NCBI RefSeq assembly: GCF_038562415.1 | Contig: NZ_JBCFBA010000007.1 | Location: forward strand, 124,001-188,000 | Direction: 5' to 3' | Source of the DNA: Solidesulfovibrio sp. | GTDB lineage: Bacteria; Desulfobacterota; Desulfovibrionia; Desulfovibrionales; Desulfovibrionaceae | DNA: 64,000 nucleotides | Part shown: in pieces, positions 52,151 to 61,433 of the stretch | Position numbering within the stretch: the first letter of the stretch is position 1 | Layout: each line of letters begins with the position of its first letter | Translations under genes and position numbers: made by a program | The notes under the pieces: model-generated | Told to the model about the DNA's origin: nothing | Databases searched by the model: none | The model's input: only the letters and a program-made list of their open reading frames with translations

Positions 52151-52843
52151 ATGGAAGGTTTCCTCGATTTCGCCGTCAGCCGCATCATCCCGGCCCTGGA
52201 CGCCGGGCTGTGGACGAGCATCCTGCTGATCGTGCCGGCCTCGCTTCTGGGCATCGTCATCGGCATCACCGTGGGCACGGCCCGGGTCTACGGCCCGCGG
52301 CCGGTGGTGCGCGCCCTGGACGGGTACGTTTCCGTCTTTCGCGGCACGCCGCTGGTGGTGCAACTCTATTTCTGGTACTTCGCCCTGCCCTACGTCACCA
52401 TCGCCGGCGTCAGCCTCGTCCTCTCGCCGGTGTGGGCCTCCATCGTCGGCTTCGCTCTGTGCAGCGGCGCCTACCAGTCCGAGTACATCCGGGGGGGCTT
52501 GCTTTCCATCAAGCGCGGCCAGTTGCGCGCCGCCCAGGCCCTGGGCATGACGCCGCTGACCACCATCACCGCGGTGGTCCTGCCCCAAGCCTTCCGCCGG
52601 GCCCTGCCCGGCTGCGGCAACGAGATCATCTACCTCATCAAGTACTCTTCCCTGGCCTCCATCATCACGGTCAACGACCTGACCGGCATGGGGCGCAGCC
52701 TGGCCAAGTCCACCTTCCGCAACACGGAAGTCTTCATCGTGGTGGGCCTGTACTACCTGGCGCTGGTGACCGTGGCCACCTTCGTGCTGCGGGCCGTGGA
52801 AAAGCGGCTGGAGTTGCCGGGCTTCGAGACCAAAAAGGATTAG
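52151..52843 (+). CDS. Amino-acid ABC transporter permease, second
   Basis: 230 residues, five-helix type, with SIKRGQLRAAQALGMTPLTTITAVVLPQAFR as docking loop. With the first permease it should form a heterodimer, as HisQ/HisM do. 12 bases separate it from the ATPase gene. Confidence 0.92.
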   Translation: MEGFLDFAVSRIIPALDAGLWTSILLIVPASLLGIVIGITVGTARVYGPRPVVRALDGYVSVFRGTPLVVQLYFWYFALPYVTIAGVSLVLSPVWASIVGFALCSGAYQSEYIRGGLLSIKRGQLRAAQALGMTPLTTITAVVLPQAFRRALPGCGNEIIYLIKYSSLASIITVNDLTGMGRSLAKSTFRNTEVFIVVGLYYLALVTVATFVLRAVEKRLELPGFETKKD

Positions 52844-52929
52844 CGCGGCCGTACCCGCGACGCCTGCGCCCCCACGCGGAGCACGGCCCGTCGGCCGCCC
52901 CACCGTCTTGCCCAAGGACACACGACATC

Positions 52930-54291
52930 ATGCTCGATTCCGCCCTGCTCGACGACCTTGGCCGGACCCTCGGCCCGGGGCTGCGCCTTGACCAGGCCGC
53001 CCTCGAGGCCGCCGCCACCGACGACTCCGGACTGCGCTACCAGCCTCAGGCCGTTTTTTTCCCGCGAAACGCCGACGAGGTCGCCCGGCTCATGGGCCTG
53101 GCCGCCCGTTACGGCTTCCCCGTCACGCCGCGCGGGGCCGGCACCGGCCTGTGCGGCGGTTGCCTGGCCAAGGAAGGCGGCGTGGTGGTCGATACCATGG
53201 CCATGAACCGCATCCTGTCCGTGGATACGGTCAACGGCGTGGCCGTGGCCCAGCCGGGCGTGATCACCAAGGCGCTTCGCGACGCCGCCGCCGGCCAGGG
53301 GCTTTTCTATCCGCCCGACCCGGCGAGCTATGCCACCTGCACCCTCGGCGGCAACGCCGCCACCAACGCCGGCGGCCCGGCCTGCGTCAAATACGGCGTC
53401 ACCCGCGACTATGTCCTGGGGCTGACCGCCGTGCTGCCGGACGGCGAACCCCTCAAGGCCGGCGTGGCCACGCGCAAGGGCGTGGTGGGCTACGACCTGG
53501 CCGGGCTGCTCGTGGGCAGCGAAGGCACGCTCGGGATCATCACGGAGCTCACCCTCAAGCTCATTCCCCACCCGCGCGAAGTACGCACGGCCGTGGCGCT
53601 CTTCGCCGACGCCCGAGCGGCGGTGGCCGCCGTTTCGGCCGTCATGACCGGCGGCATCTGCCCGTCGGCCGTGGAATTCCTGGACCGGGCCTGCCTGGGG
53701 CTCGTGACCGAGCTGTTGCCCTTCGATCTCCCGGGCGCGGACGCGGCCCTGCTGTTGCTGGAAGTCGACGGCGACCCGGACACGGCCGGCCGCGACATCG
53801 GGCGGGTGGCGGCCATCTGCCGCGACGCCAAGGCCCTGGCCGTGCTGCCCGCCGACGACGCCGCGCGCCGGGAAAGACTCTGGGACATCCGCCGCCAGAC
53901 CTCCACGCGCATCCACGAGAGCGCGCCGGTGTATCTGTCCGAGGACACGGTGGTGCCCATCGCCCGCATCCCGGACCTCATCGAGGCCCTTCCCGGCCTG
54001 GCCACACGCTTCGCCATGGCGGTCTACGCCTTCGGCCACGCCGGCGACGGCAACATCCATGTCAACATCACGGGCGAGACCGGCAGCCGGGAGCGCGGCC
54101 ACGAACTCGTGCGCACCCTCGTCGCGGTGGTGCTGGCCCTTGGCGGCACCATGTCCGGCGAGCACGGCGTCGGGCTGACCAAGCAGCCCTTCATCGACAT
54201 GGAACTGTCGCCCCGCTCGCTGGCCCTGCAACGGGGGGTGAAGGACTTGTTCGATCCCCGGGGGGTGATGAACCCGGGGAAAATCCTATAA
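52930..54291 (+). CDS. GlcD-like FAD-linked oxidase (glycolate/D-lactate dehydrogenase family)
   Basis: 453 residues. The FAD domain (about 35-215) has PRGAGTGLCGGC and LGGNAATNAGGPACVKYG; the C-terminal domain has FGHAGDGNIHVN (catalytic His) and GTMSGEHGVG. It would oxidise a 2-hydroxy acid (glycolate or D-lactate) and pass electrons on, often with a GlcF-type Fe-S partner, which is not present here. The start at 52930 has AAGGA 11 bases upstream. It follows the ABC operon by 86 bases. Confidence 0.88.
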   Translation: MLDSALLDDLGRTLGPGLRLDQAALEAAATDDSGLRYQPQAVFFPRNADEVARLMGLAARYGFPVTPRGAGTGLCGGCLAKEGGVVVDTMAMNRILSVDTVNGVAVAQPGVITKALRDAAAGQGLFYPPDPASYATCTLGGNAATNAGGPACVKYGVTRDYVLGLTAVLPDGEPLKAGVATRKGVVGYDLAGLLVGSEGTLGIITELTLKLIPHPREVRTAVALFADARAAVAAVSAVMTGGICPSAVEFLDRACLGLVTELLPFDLPGADAALLLLEVDGDPDTAGRDIGRVAAICRDAKALAVLPADDAARRERLWDIRRQTSTRIHESAPVYLSEDTVVPIARIPDLIEALPGLATRFAMAVYAFGHAGDGNIHVNITGETGSRERGHELVRTLVAVVLALGGTMSGEHGVGLTKQPFIDMELSPRSLALQRGVKDLFDPRGVMNPGKIL

Positions 54292-54308
54292 TACGTATCT
54301 AATTCCTA

Positions 54309-54337
54309 TTGACACGTGTTTGTCTTGTAAATAGCAT
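54309..54337 (+). promoter_or_regulatory. Sigma-70 promoter for the caspase-like gene
   Basis: A perfect TTGACA (54309-54314), 17-base spacer and TAGCAT (54332-54337, four of six matches). The ATG is just 8 bases past the -10, so the mRNA would be nearly leaderless; no Shine-Dalgarno is seen. Confidence 0.55.
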
Positions 54338-54345
54338 GCCGAATT

Positions 54346-55785
54346 ATGAATATTGCTATTTTAATTGGAATCAGCGAATACTCACATGCAGATCAACTCC
54401 CCGCTTGTGCAAATGACGTTGAGTCCATTCATCAGGTCATTTCACTTTCAAAGAAATTCAAAAATATATTATGCCTTTCCGGGAAAGTTAATAGCACTGG
54501 GGAAAAATCATCTCTAATAGATTTCATAAAGGAGCATCAAAAATCAAAAATTGACGAGTTGTTTTTTTATTTTTCTGGTCATGGAATATTTAATAGCAAT
54601 GAGTTTTACTATGTACTATCTGACTACGACTCAACCAAAGTCGCACAGTCTTCCCTAAACAATTCAGAGCTTGACCAACTAATCAAATCCCTTGACCCTA
54701 AAATCACAATCAAGATTGTCGACGCCTGTCAATCTGGCATATCATACGTTAAAGACCCTGAATCATTCAAAGCATATTTAACTGAGAAGAAAAATAATTT
54801 TGCAAAATGCTATTTTATGTTTTCTTCGAACATTGACCAGCCGTCATACGCATCTAGAACATCAAGTAATTTTACATCTAGCTTGTTAGCATCGATCAAG
54901 AACATAAACAAAAACTCCATACGTTATAAAGATGTTATTGATTATATTTCAGATGATTTTATGCAAGACGAAAAACAAACTCCATTTTTTGTGATACAAG
55001 CAGACTACACAGAAGAATTTCTTGAAAATGCAGATCTTATTCGAGAGCACTTAGACAGCACAAGTCACACCATCCCTGCACTGCAAGAGATTCAATTACA
55101 ACCTCACTCACTAGAAGACACAATCAAAGAATATTCAAAGCAATATGCTTCAAAAGATGAAGTTCTATCACTTTTTAAAACAATACAAAATGAACTCCCT
55201 AAAATTGCACTCGATGCACAAATAAAAAAAATCTTCACACTACAACATGTATTTCTTGACCATGCCAGAGACATCCCCAAACAAGACGTGATAGGAAGAT
55301 GGATAGCAGAACAAAGCAAAAAAGAGAATATATTTGCACGAATTAAAACAAAAAATGAATCATACGAGACCGAGACAGTCGACAGAAACATCTTATCGGT
55401 TTATTATGGCACTCCAAGAACAGTAACAAGATATAGAGACGTCACGTCTGGATTTGAATCTACTGCAGCAACACCATATGTCGGAGTACAAATAATCGCT
55501 AAATCTTCATACGTAAATCTGCCATGGTATGTCTGCATAATCCTTTTCCTTCTTTCTAAAAAAAGAATTTTTATGTTTAATTTCAACTCATTCTATTCCG
55601 AAGACAACTGGGACACAAGAAATATCGACACCGATTTCAAATGGAAATATGCAGAAGAAAAAACAATATACCCTCAAAAAATAATTGATCAATGCACCTC
55701 AATTGTCAAAAATTTTTCAGACTACATCCTTAATGATATCAAGGCCCGAATTGAAAAAGACAGGAAGGATTCTGCCACAGAATAA
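54346..55785 (+). CDS. Caspase-like cysteine peptidase (C14 fold), AT-rich acquired gene
   Basis: 479 residues. The N-terminal 1-215 is caspase-like: NIAILIGIS first strand, catalytic His79 in FYFSGHG, catalytic Cys128 in IVDACQSG. Residues 230-479 are an unrecognised domain, mixed helix and strand, with a hydrophobic stretch (LPWYVCIILFLLS) near 385-400 that may be buried or membrane-touching. Roughly one-third G+C by eye, against about two-thirds in both flanks, so it is a recent acquisition. It stands alone between a GlcD-like gene and the convergent nuo operon, with its own promoter and terminator. Bacterial caspase-like proteins act in programmed death and phage defence in several known systems; that role here is inference. 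Confidence 0.85.
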   Translation: MNIAILIGISEYSHADQLPACANDVESIHQVISLSKKFKNILCLSGKVNSTGEKSSLIDFIKEHQKSKIDELFFYFSGHGIFNSNEFYYVLSDYDSTKVAQSSLNNSELDQLIKSLDPKITIKIVDACQSGISYVKDPESFKAYLTEKKNNFAKCYFMFSSNIDQPSYASRTSSNFTSSLLASIKNINKNSIRYKDVIDYISDDFMQDEKQTPFFVIQADYTEEFLENADLIREHLDSTSHTIPALQEIQLQPHSLEDTIKEYSKQYASKDEVLSLFKTIQNELPKIALDAQIKKIFTLQHVFLDHARDIPKQDVIGRWIAEQSKKENIFARIKTKNESYETETVDRNILSVYYGTPRTVTRYRDVTSGFESTAATPYVGVQIIAKSSYVNLPWYVCIILFLLSKKRIFMFNFNSFYSEDNWDTRNIDTDFKWKYAEEKTIYPQKIIDQCTSIVKNFSDYILNDIKARIEKDRKDSATE

Positions 55786-55816
55786 AAGCGCTCAGACTGA
55801 CCTGAGCGCTTTTTAG
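55784..55816. terminator. Bidirectional Rho-independent terminator
   Basis: A 12-bp perfect stem AAAAGCGCTCAG / CTGAGCGCTTTT with a 6-base loop and T-run, starting at the caspase-like gene's stop. The T-run on the other strand ends the nuo transcript too. Confidence 0.92.
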
Positions 55817-55879
55817 CCACAAATCTTAGGATTGACCAGTTATGGGCGTACCCATCCATGGCCACCGCGTTATTACTTC

Positions 55880-56395
55880 CTACTCCAGCCCCTCGCCGGC
55901 CAGCCGCTTGAGCCGCGCCAGCAAATCGATCCTGAATTCCTTTCGGTCGAAGCGCACCATGTACGGGTTGTCCGAAAACTTGAGCGAATCCACCGGGCAG
56001 GTCTTGGCGCATTGGCCGCACAGGCTGCACAGGGAGAAATCCACGTAGACCGCGCCCGGCGTCTTGCTGCCCTTTTGCGGCGCCGGGCCCATCTTCACCT
56101 CGCCCCCCGCCTCGCCTTCCTTGGCCGGGATGGGACACAGGATGGTGATGCAGTCCGACGGGCAGGCTTTCACGCACGCCCCGCAGGCCACGCACTTCGG
56201 CACGGCCGGGTCCTCGTCCTTGCCGACCAGCTCCACATGGCCCCGGAAGGACGCCAGGTTGTCCCGGGCCACCTCTTCCATGGGATACAGGACGGTCACC
56301 CCCGGCTGGGTGAGCGCCTTGCCCGTCACGCCAAGGCCGATGACCAGGCTTTTGAGCCCCGTGTAGGCTTCCTCGATAAGCTGCGAAACAGACAT
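55880..56395 (-). CDS. nuoI: NADH-quinone oxidoreductase subunit I
   Basis: A 171-residue complex I ferredoxin-like subunit with two cluster motifs (CVACGACVKACP and CSLCGQCAKTCP) carrying N6a/N6b. It is the last gene of the nuo operon. The start at 56395 was chosen for GGAGG five bases upstream. No nuoE, nuoF or nuoG follows. The C-terminus DRKEFRIDLLARLKRLAGEGLE is charged. Confidence 0.93.
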   Translation of the reverse strand: MSVSQLIEEAYTGLKSLVIGLGVTGKALTQPGVTVLYPMEEVARDNLASFRGHVELVGKDEDPAVPKCVACGACVKACPSDCITILCPIPAKEGEAGGEVKMGPAPQKGSKTPGAVYVDFSLCSLCGQCAKTCPVDSLKFSDNPYMVRFDRKEFRIDLLARLKRLAGEGLE

Positions 56396-56396
56396 G

Positions 56397-57386
56397 TCAG
56401 CCTCCAAATCCGGCCACGATCACGGCCAGGGCCAAGTCGATGAGCGCCAGCGGGGTCAGCCACTTCCAGCTGAGGTTCAGCAGCTGGTCGAAGCGCACGC
56501 GCGGATAGGTCCAGCGCAGCCAGATGATGAAGAACAGGATGCAGTAGATCTTGACCAGAAACCACAATACGCCCGGCAGAAACGGCCCCTGCCAGCCGCC
56601 CAGGAACAGCGCGGCGGCCACGCCCGAAACGATGATCATGTTGGCGTATTCGGCCAGGAAAAACAGGCCGAAGCCCATGCCCGAATACTCGGTGTGGAAC
56701 CCGGCCGTGAGCTCGGATTCCGCCTCGGGCAGGTCGAAGGGAGCGCGGTTGGTCTCGGCCACGGCGCACACCAGGAAGATGAAAAAGGCCAGCGGGTTTT
56801 TCACGCCGTACCACTGCCACGGCCAGGCGCCCTGCTGGGCCGAGATCTGGTACAGGTCGAGCGAGCCGGCCGTGATGGCCACGGCCATGACGGAGAGGAG
56901 CAGCGGCACTTCGTAGGCCACGGACTGGGCCACGGAGCGCGCGGCGCCAAGCAGGCCCCATTTGTTGTTGGAGCCCCAGCCGGCCAGGATCAGCGACAGC
57001 ACGCCCAGGCCCGAAAAGGCCAGGATGAGCACCAACCCCAGGTTCATGGGGATGGGGGCGAGGCGCGGGTCGAAGGGCAAGGGCAGGAAGCAGACCGTGG
57101 CCGGGGCGAAGGCCAGCAGCGGCGCGGCCCAGTAAAGGATCTTGTCGCTGCCGGAGGGGGCCACGAGTTGCTTGCCGATCAGCTTGACCGCGTCGACCAG
57201 GGGTTGGAGCAGGCCATGGGGGCCGACGTGCAAGGGTCCCGGGCGCAGTTGGCAATGCCCGGCCACCTTGCGCTCGACCCACACGAGCACGAGCCCGTTC
57301 AAGCCGACGAAGGCGAAGATGCACAACAGCCCGATCACCAGGCGCGTGAGGGGATACTCCAGGCTCAACAGCGTTTCGAGGTTCAT
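56397..57386 (-). CDS. nuoH: NADH-quinone oxidoreductase subunit H
   Basis: A 329-residue membrane subunit at the quinone site, about eight helices. Family motifs are WVERKVAGHCQLRPGP (first loop), AETNRAPFDLPEAESEL, and FFLAEYANM. The ATG overlaps the nuoD stop (ATGA), so translation is coupled. nuoI starts 1 base after it ends. Confidence 0.95.
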   Translation of the reverse strand: MNLETLLSLEYPLTRLVIGLLCIFAFVGLNGLVLVWVERKVAGHCQLRPGPLHVGPHGLLQPLVDAVKLIGKQLVAPSGSDKILYWAAPLLAFAPATVCFLPLPFDPRLAPIPMNLGLVLILAFSGLGVLSLILAGWGSNNKWGLLGAARSVAQSVAYEVPLLLSVMAVAITAGSLDLYQISAQQGAWPWQWYGVKNPLAFFIFLVCAVAETNRAPFDLPEAESELTAGFHTEYSGMGFGLFFLAEYANMIIVSGVAAALFLGGWQGPFLPGVLWFLVKIYCILFFIIWLRWTYPRVRFDQLLNLSWKWLTPLALIDLALAVIVAGFGG

Positions 57387-58540
57387 CGGTCGATCTCCGG
57401 GATGACGAGGTCCAGGCTGCCCAGGATGGACACGGCGTCGGCCAGCAGCGTGCCGCGCGACAGTTCGCAAAAAACGCTCAGGTTGGAAAAGCCCGGGGCG
57501 CGCAGCTTGACCCGGTAGGGTTTGGGGCCGCCGTCGGAGCGCAGGTGGATGAGGATCTTGCCGCGCGCGCCCTCCACGGCGAAGCTGGCCTCGCCCTTGG
57601 GCGGCTTGACCGTCTTGCCGACCTTGGCCTGGACGGGCCCTTCGGGAAGGGCCGAAACCGCCTGGTCGATGATGTCGCAGCTGGTCACCAGCTCGTCCAT
57701 GCGCACCATGTAGCGGGCCATGGCGTCGCCTTGCGGATAGGTCGGGACGCGGAACTCCAGGCGGTCGTAGACGCCGTAGGGCTCGGCCCGACGGGTGTCC
57801 ACGGGCGCGCCCGAGCCGCGTATGACCGGGCCGGTGGCGCCGTAGCGCCGGGCCAGGTCCACGTCCATCTCGCCGATGCCCTCGCAGCGGCCGCGCAGGA
57901 TGACATTGTCCGTGACCAGGTCGCGGTACATGGGCAGGCGCGAGCGCAGATGGCGGGTGAAGGCCAGGCAGCGCGCGGCGAAGTCGGCCGGCACGTCGCC
58001 GTAGACGCCGCCGATGGTGAAGTAGGAGTAGGTCAGGCGCGAGCCGGTCACGTCCTGCAGGATGTCCAGGATCATTTCGCGGTCGTCGAAGGCGTACATG
58101 ATGGGGGTAAAGGCCCCGAGGTCCAGCAGGTAGGCCCCCCACCACAGCAGGTGGGAGCTGATGCGGTTGAGCTCCGTGACGGCCACCCGGACGTACTCGG
58201 CCCGCTCGGGGACCTCCACGCCCATGAGCCGCTCCACCGCCCCGGCCCAGGCCCAGTTCCAGGCCATGGCGTGCAGGTAGTCCACCCGGCCCATGTTGGG
58301 CATGAACTGCATGTAGGTCTTCTGCTCGGCCATCCACTCGTGCATGCGGTGGATGTAGCCCAGCACCGGTTCGGCCCGCACGATGTATTCGCCGTCGAGT
58401 TCGAGCATGATGCGCAGCACGCCGTGGGTGGACGGGTGCTGGGGGCCCATGCTCAGGATCAGCTTGTCGTCGGTGGGGCCCGGCTCGAACCGGGCCGAGG
58501 CCAGATCGCCCCGAAGGGCCGTGGGATCGAAGGCTTGCAT
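57383..58540 (-). CDS. nuoD: NADH-quinone oxidoreductase subunit D (49-kDa)
   Basis: A 385-residue subunit forming the quinone cavity with NuoB. GPQHPSTHGVLR, YIHRMHEWM, and DVTGSRLTYSY match the family. It is separate from nuoC, not fused as in E. coli. It starts 15 bases after nuoC ends and ends overlapping nuoH. Confidence 0.95.
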   Translation of the reverse strand: MQAFDPTALRGDLASARFEPGPTDDKLILSMGPQHPSTHGVLRIMLELDGEYIVRAEPVLGYIHRMHEWMAEQKTYMQFMPNMGRVDYLHAMAWNWAWAGAVERLMGVEVPERAEYVRVAVTELNRISSHLLWWGAYLLDLGAFTPIMYAFDDREMILDILQDVTGSRLTYSYFTIGGVYGDVPADFAARCLAFTRHLRSRLPMYRDLVTDNVILRGRCEGIGEMDVDLARRYGATGPVIRGSGAPVDTRRAEPYGVYDRLEFRVPTYPQGDAMARYMVRMDELVTSCDIIDQAVSALPEGPVQAKVGKTVKPPKGEASFAVEGARGKILIHLRSDGGPKPYRVKLRAPGFSNLSVFCELSRGTLLADAVSILGSLDLVIPEIDR

Positions 58541-58555
58541 GAGTCCTCCTTGGCC

Positions 58556-59101
58556 CTATGCGTCTTTGGGGGCGGCGGCCTTGGCCACCGGCTTGGGCTT
58601 GGCCTGGGGCGCGGCTTCCGGCTCGGCCAGGCCGCAGTCCACGAGATAGGTCAACGGCACCAGGTCGGCCAGGGACTTGCGGGCTTTCGGGGCCTTGACC
58701 AGCGGATGGCCGTCGAAATCCTCGGGCAAAAGCAGGTAGTGCAGGTTGGGGTGGCCGACGAAGTCGATGCCGTAGAAGTCGAAGCACTCCCGCTCGTGCC
58801 AGTCCGCGCCGGGGTAGATGTCGCTTATGGTCGGCACCCGGGGTGCGTCGTGGGGCACGGTCAGGCGCAGGACCACCCGGTTGGCCCCATCGAGCAGGCT
58901 CAGGTGGTAGGCCACCTCGAAGCCTTCCTGGAGGTCCGAGGCCATGACGTCCTCGAGCAGGTAGCCTTCCTTGTCCAGGACGGCCACGGCCTCGCGGATG
59001 GTTTCCGGGGTCAGCGTCACGGACAGCACGCAGCCCGTGGCGGCGAAATCCAGGGGCGCGGAGCACACCGCCCCGAGCTTGGCCACGAATTCCGGAATCA
59101 T
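58556..59101 (-). CDS. nuoC: NADH-quinone oxidoreductase subunit C
   Basis: A 181-residue 30-kDa-type subunit with [21 protein letters not shown] and [15 protein letters not shown]. The Ala/Lys/Pro-rich C-terminal tail (last 20 residues) is variable in the family. Its ATG overlaps the nuoB stop by four bases. Confidence 0.93.
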   Translation of the reverse strand: MIPEFVAKLGAVCSAPLDFAATGCVLSVTLTPETIREAVAVLDKEGYLLEDVMASDLQEGFEVAYHLSLLDGANRVVLRLTVPHDAPRVPTISDIYPGADWHERECFDFYGIDFVGHPNLHYLLLPEDFDGHPLVKAPKARKSLADLVPLTYLVDCGLAEPEAAPQAKPKPVAKAAAPKDA

Positions 59102-59628
59102 TGCTGGCCTCCCTTGGGGACCTGCCACCAGCGCTTGCCGGTGATTTTCTGCTGGATCGCGAACAGCCCTTCGAGCAGCCCCTCGGGCCGGGGCGGACAG
59201 CCGGGCACGTAGACATCGACCGGGATCAGCGTGTCCACGCCCTGGATGACGCCGTACTGGCCCTCGATGTTGAACGGGCCGCCGGAGATGGCGCAGTTGC
59301 CCAGGGCCATGACGTAGCGCGGGGCCGGCATCTGCTCGTAGAGCCGCACCACGGCCGGGGCGATCTTCTTGTTGACCGTGCCGGCCACGATCATCAGATC
59401 CGACTGGCGCGGCGAGGGACGGAAGACCTCGGCGCCGAACCGGGCGATGTCGAAGCGGGCCATGCCCACGGCCATCATCTCGATGGCGCAGCAGGCCAGG
59501 CCGAAGGTCATGGGCCAGATGGACATGGCCCGGCACACATCCACCAGCTTCTGGACGGCCGGCGTGGCGATGAGCGCCGGGTCGACCGTATCTACGGCCG
59601 GGGCGCAACCTGGATTCTGCGGGGCCAT
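59098..59628 (-). CDS. nuoB: NADH-quinone oxidoreductase subunit B
   Basis: A 176-residue subunit holding cluster N2: ligands in [19 protein letters not shown] and VPGCPPRPE. Its start lies inside the nuoA gene (37-base overlap), in another frame, so the pair is translationally coupled. Confidence 0.95.
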   Translation of the reverse strand: MAPQNPGCAPAVDTVDPALIATPAVQKLVDVCRAMSIWPMTFGLACCAIEMMAVGMARFDIARFGAEVFRPSPRQSDLMIVAGTVNKKIAPAVVRLYEQMPAPRYVMALGNCAISGGPFNIEGQYGVIQGVDTLIPVDVYVPGCPPRPEGLLEGLFAIQQKITGKRWWQVPKGGQQ

Positions 59629-59984
59629 GTGAACACTCCCTTGCGCATGAAGTAGATGATGGCGGCGGCGAGCACCGCGAGAAACACCAACAGCTTGGCC
59701 GCGGCCTCCAGGCCTTGCGGCTTGGCGTACAGGGCGGCCACGGGAAAGAGGTAGAGGATGTCCACCTCGAAGGCCAAGAAGATCAAGGCGTAGAAGTAGT
59801 AGTTGATGCCGAACTTGACCCAGGTGCGGCCGTGGGTGGGCACGCCGCATTCGTAGGTCTCGGCCATGGCGCCGCCGTGGGCCTTGGGCGCGATGAGCAG
59901 CGACCCGAGCAGCGGCCCCGCCCCGAAGGCGATGCCGCCCAGGAAGAACAGCAGGATCGCCGCTTGTAACCAGGTAAAGACCAT
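59592..59984 (-). CDS. nuoA: NADH-quinone oxidoreductase subunit A
   Basis: A 130-residue membrane subunit with three helices and the conserved loop [32 protein letters not shown]. It starts 39 bases after nuoN and its 3' end overlaps nuoB. Confidence 0.94.
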   Translation of the reverse strand: MVFTWLQAAILLFFLGGIAFGAGPLLGSLLIAPKAHGGAMAETYECGVPTHGRTWVKFGINYYFYALIFLAFEVDILYLFPVAALYAKPQGLEAAAKLLVFLAVLAAAIIYFMRKGVFTWPRRIQVAPRP

Positions 59985-60023
59985 ATGTCTTCGCCTCCTT
60001 GCCTTGCGGTACGCGCGCCCCGT

Positions 60024-61424
60024 CTAGGGGTGCAGTTGGGTTCCGGCCATGGCCGCCAGGTCATACAGCGGCGCCGGCAGGATGCCGAGCAACAAAACCA
60101 GCGCGGCCAGCAGGCCGCCGAAGACCAGCGCCCCCCTGGGCACGGCAATCGCCGGGGCCTCGGATTCGCCGGTGTAGGCGTGGCGCACGAGGCTCAAATA
60201 GTAGTAGATGGAAATCGCCGTATTGAGCACGGCCACGATGACCAGCCAGTGATAGCCCTGGTCCCAGGCGGCCGAAAGCAGGAAGAGCTTGCCGGTGAAT
60301 CCGGCGGTCGGCGGCAGGCCGACCAGGGCGAAGGCGGCCACGGCCAGGATCATGGCCAGGGCCGGGGCGCGCTTGTACAGGCCGTCGAGGTCGTCGAGGC
60401 TGGGGTTCTCGCCGCCGACAGACATGGTGCAGACCACGTAGAAGGCGGCCAGGTTCATGAGGATGTAGGCCAGGCTGTAGAAGGCCGCGGCCGAAAGCCC
60501 GGCGGCCGAGCCGGCGGCCAGGCCCAGCATCACGTAGCCGGCATGGGCCACGGACGAGTAGCCGAGCAGCCGCTTGACGTCGCGCTGGACCAGGGCGGCC
60601 AGGTTGCCGGCGGTCATGGACACGGCGCCGAGGATGGCCAGGATGTCGGTGACTTCCATGTGGGGCGTGACGAAGGCGGCCAGGCGCACCAGCACCACCA
60701 CCGCCCCGAGCTTGGGAATGGTGGCCACGTAGGCGGCGGTCTCGTTTTTGGCGCCCTGGTAGACGTCCGGGCACCAGAAGTGGAACGGGAACAGCGCGAG
60801 CTTATAGAAGAAGCCGGCCAGGAACAGCGTCAGGCCGACCACGGCCAAGGGCGCGTCGGCGAAGCTCCAGGAGCTGGCGGCCAGGGCACTGATGTAGGTC
60901 GTGTGCTTGGCGGCCATGATGTAGGACAGGCCGAACAGGGCCAGGGCGGTCACGGCGGCGCCGAAGAGGATGTACTTGATGCCGGCCTCGGCCGCCCTCC
61001 TGTCCTGGCCCCGCAGCGGAATGAGCGCGTAGAGGCTGTAGGACGAGAGTTCCAGGGCCAGGTAGAGCGTGACCAGCTCCACGCAGGAGGCCAGGAGCAT
61101 GAGTCCCCAGGCGGACAGGGCCAGGAGCATGAAATAGTCCGGGGTCATGTCCGCATCGTCCTTTTTCCCGGCGGCGATGCCGGTGACGATGGCGAAGCCC
61201 AGGGCGATGACGAGCTTGAAGAACTGGGACAGGGCGTCGAGCCTGTAGGTGGCGTAGAGCATCTCGCCCCGGGCGGAAACCCCCATCAAGGCGACCAGCA
61301 CGCCGATTCCGGCCGCGGCCGGCAGCCAGCCCGACACGGATTTGACGCCTTTGAGGCTGGCCACGAACAGGGCGCAGACCAGGCCCAGCAGCCACAGTTC
61401 CGGCAAGAGCAGGTAGATGGTCAT
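60024..61424 (-). CDS. nuoN: NADH-quinone oxidoreductase subunit N
   Basis: A 466-residue antiporter-like membrane subunit with about 13-14 helices. [41 protein letters not shown] and [19 protein letters not shown] are typical. It lies between nuoM (9 bases before) and nuoA, not after nuoM at the end of the operon as in E. coli. Confidence 0.94.
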   Translation of the reverse strand: MTIYLLLPELWLLGLVCALFVASLKGVKSVSGWLPAAAGIGVLVALMGVSARGEMLYATYRLDALSQFFKLVIALGFAIVTGIAAGKKDDADMTPDYFMLLALSAWGLMLLASCVELVTLYLALELSSYSLYALIPLRGQDRRAAEAGIKYILFGAAVTALALFGLSYIMAAKHTTYISALAASSWSFADAPLAVVGLTLFLAGFFYKLALFPFHFWCPDVYQGAKNETAAYVATIPKLGAVVVLVRLAAFVTPHMEVTDILAILGAVSMTAGNLAALVQRDVKRLLGYSSVAHAGYVMLGLAAGSAAGLSAAAFYSLAYILMNLAAFYVVCTMSVGGENPSLDDLDGLYKRAPALAMILAVAAFALVGLPPTAGFTGKLFLLSAAWDQGYHWLVIVAVLNTAISIYYYLSLVRHAYTGESEAPAIAVPRGALVFGGLLAALVLLLGILPAPLYDLAAMAGTQLHP

Positions 61425-61433
61425 GGCAGCTCC

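Noticed and set aside
54287-54292. TATAAT as the -10 of the caspase-like gene
   Set aside because: The hexamer is perfect but has no -35 at the right distance and overlaps the previous stop codon; TTGACA at 54309 fits better.
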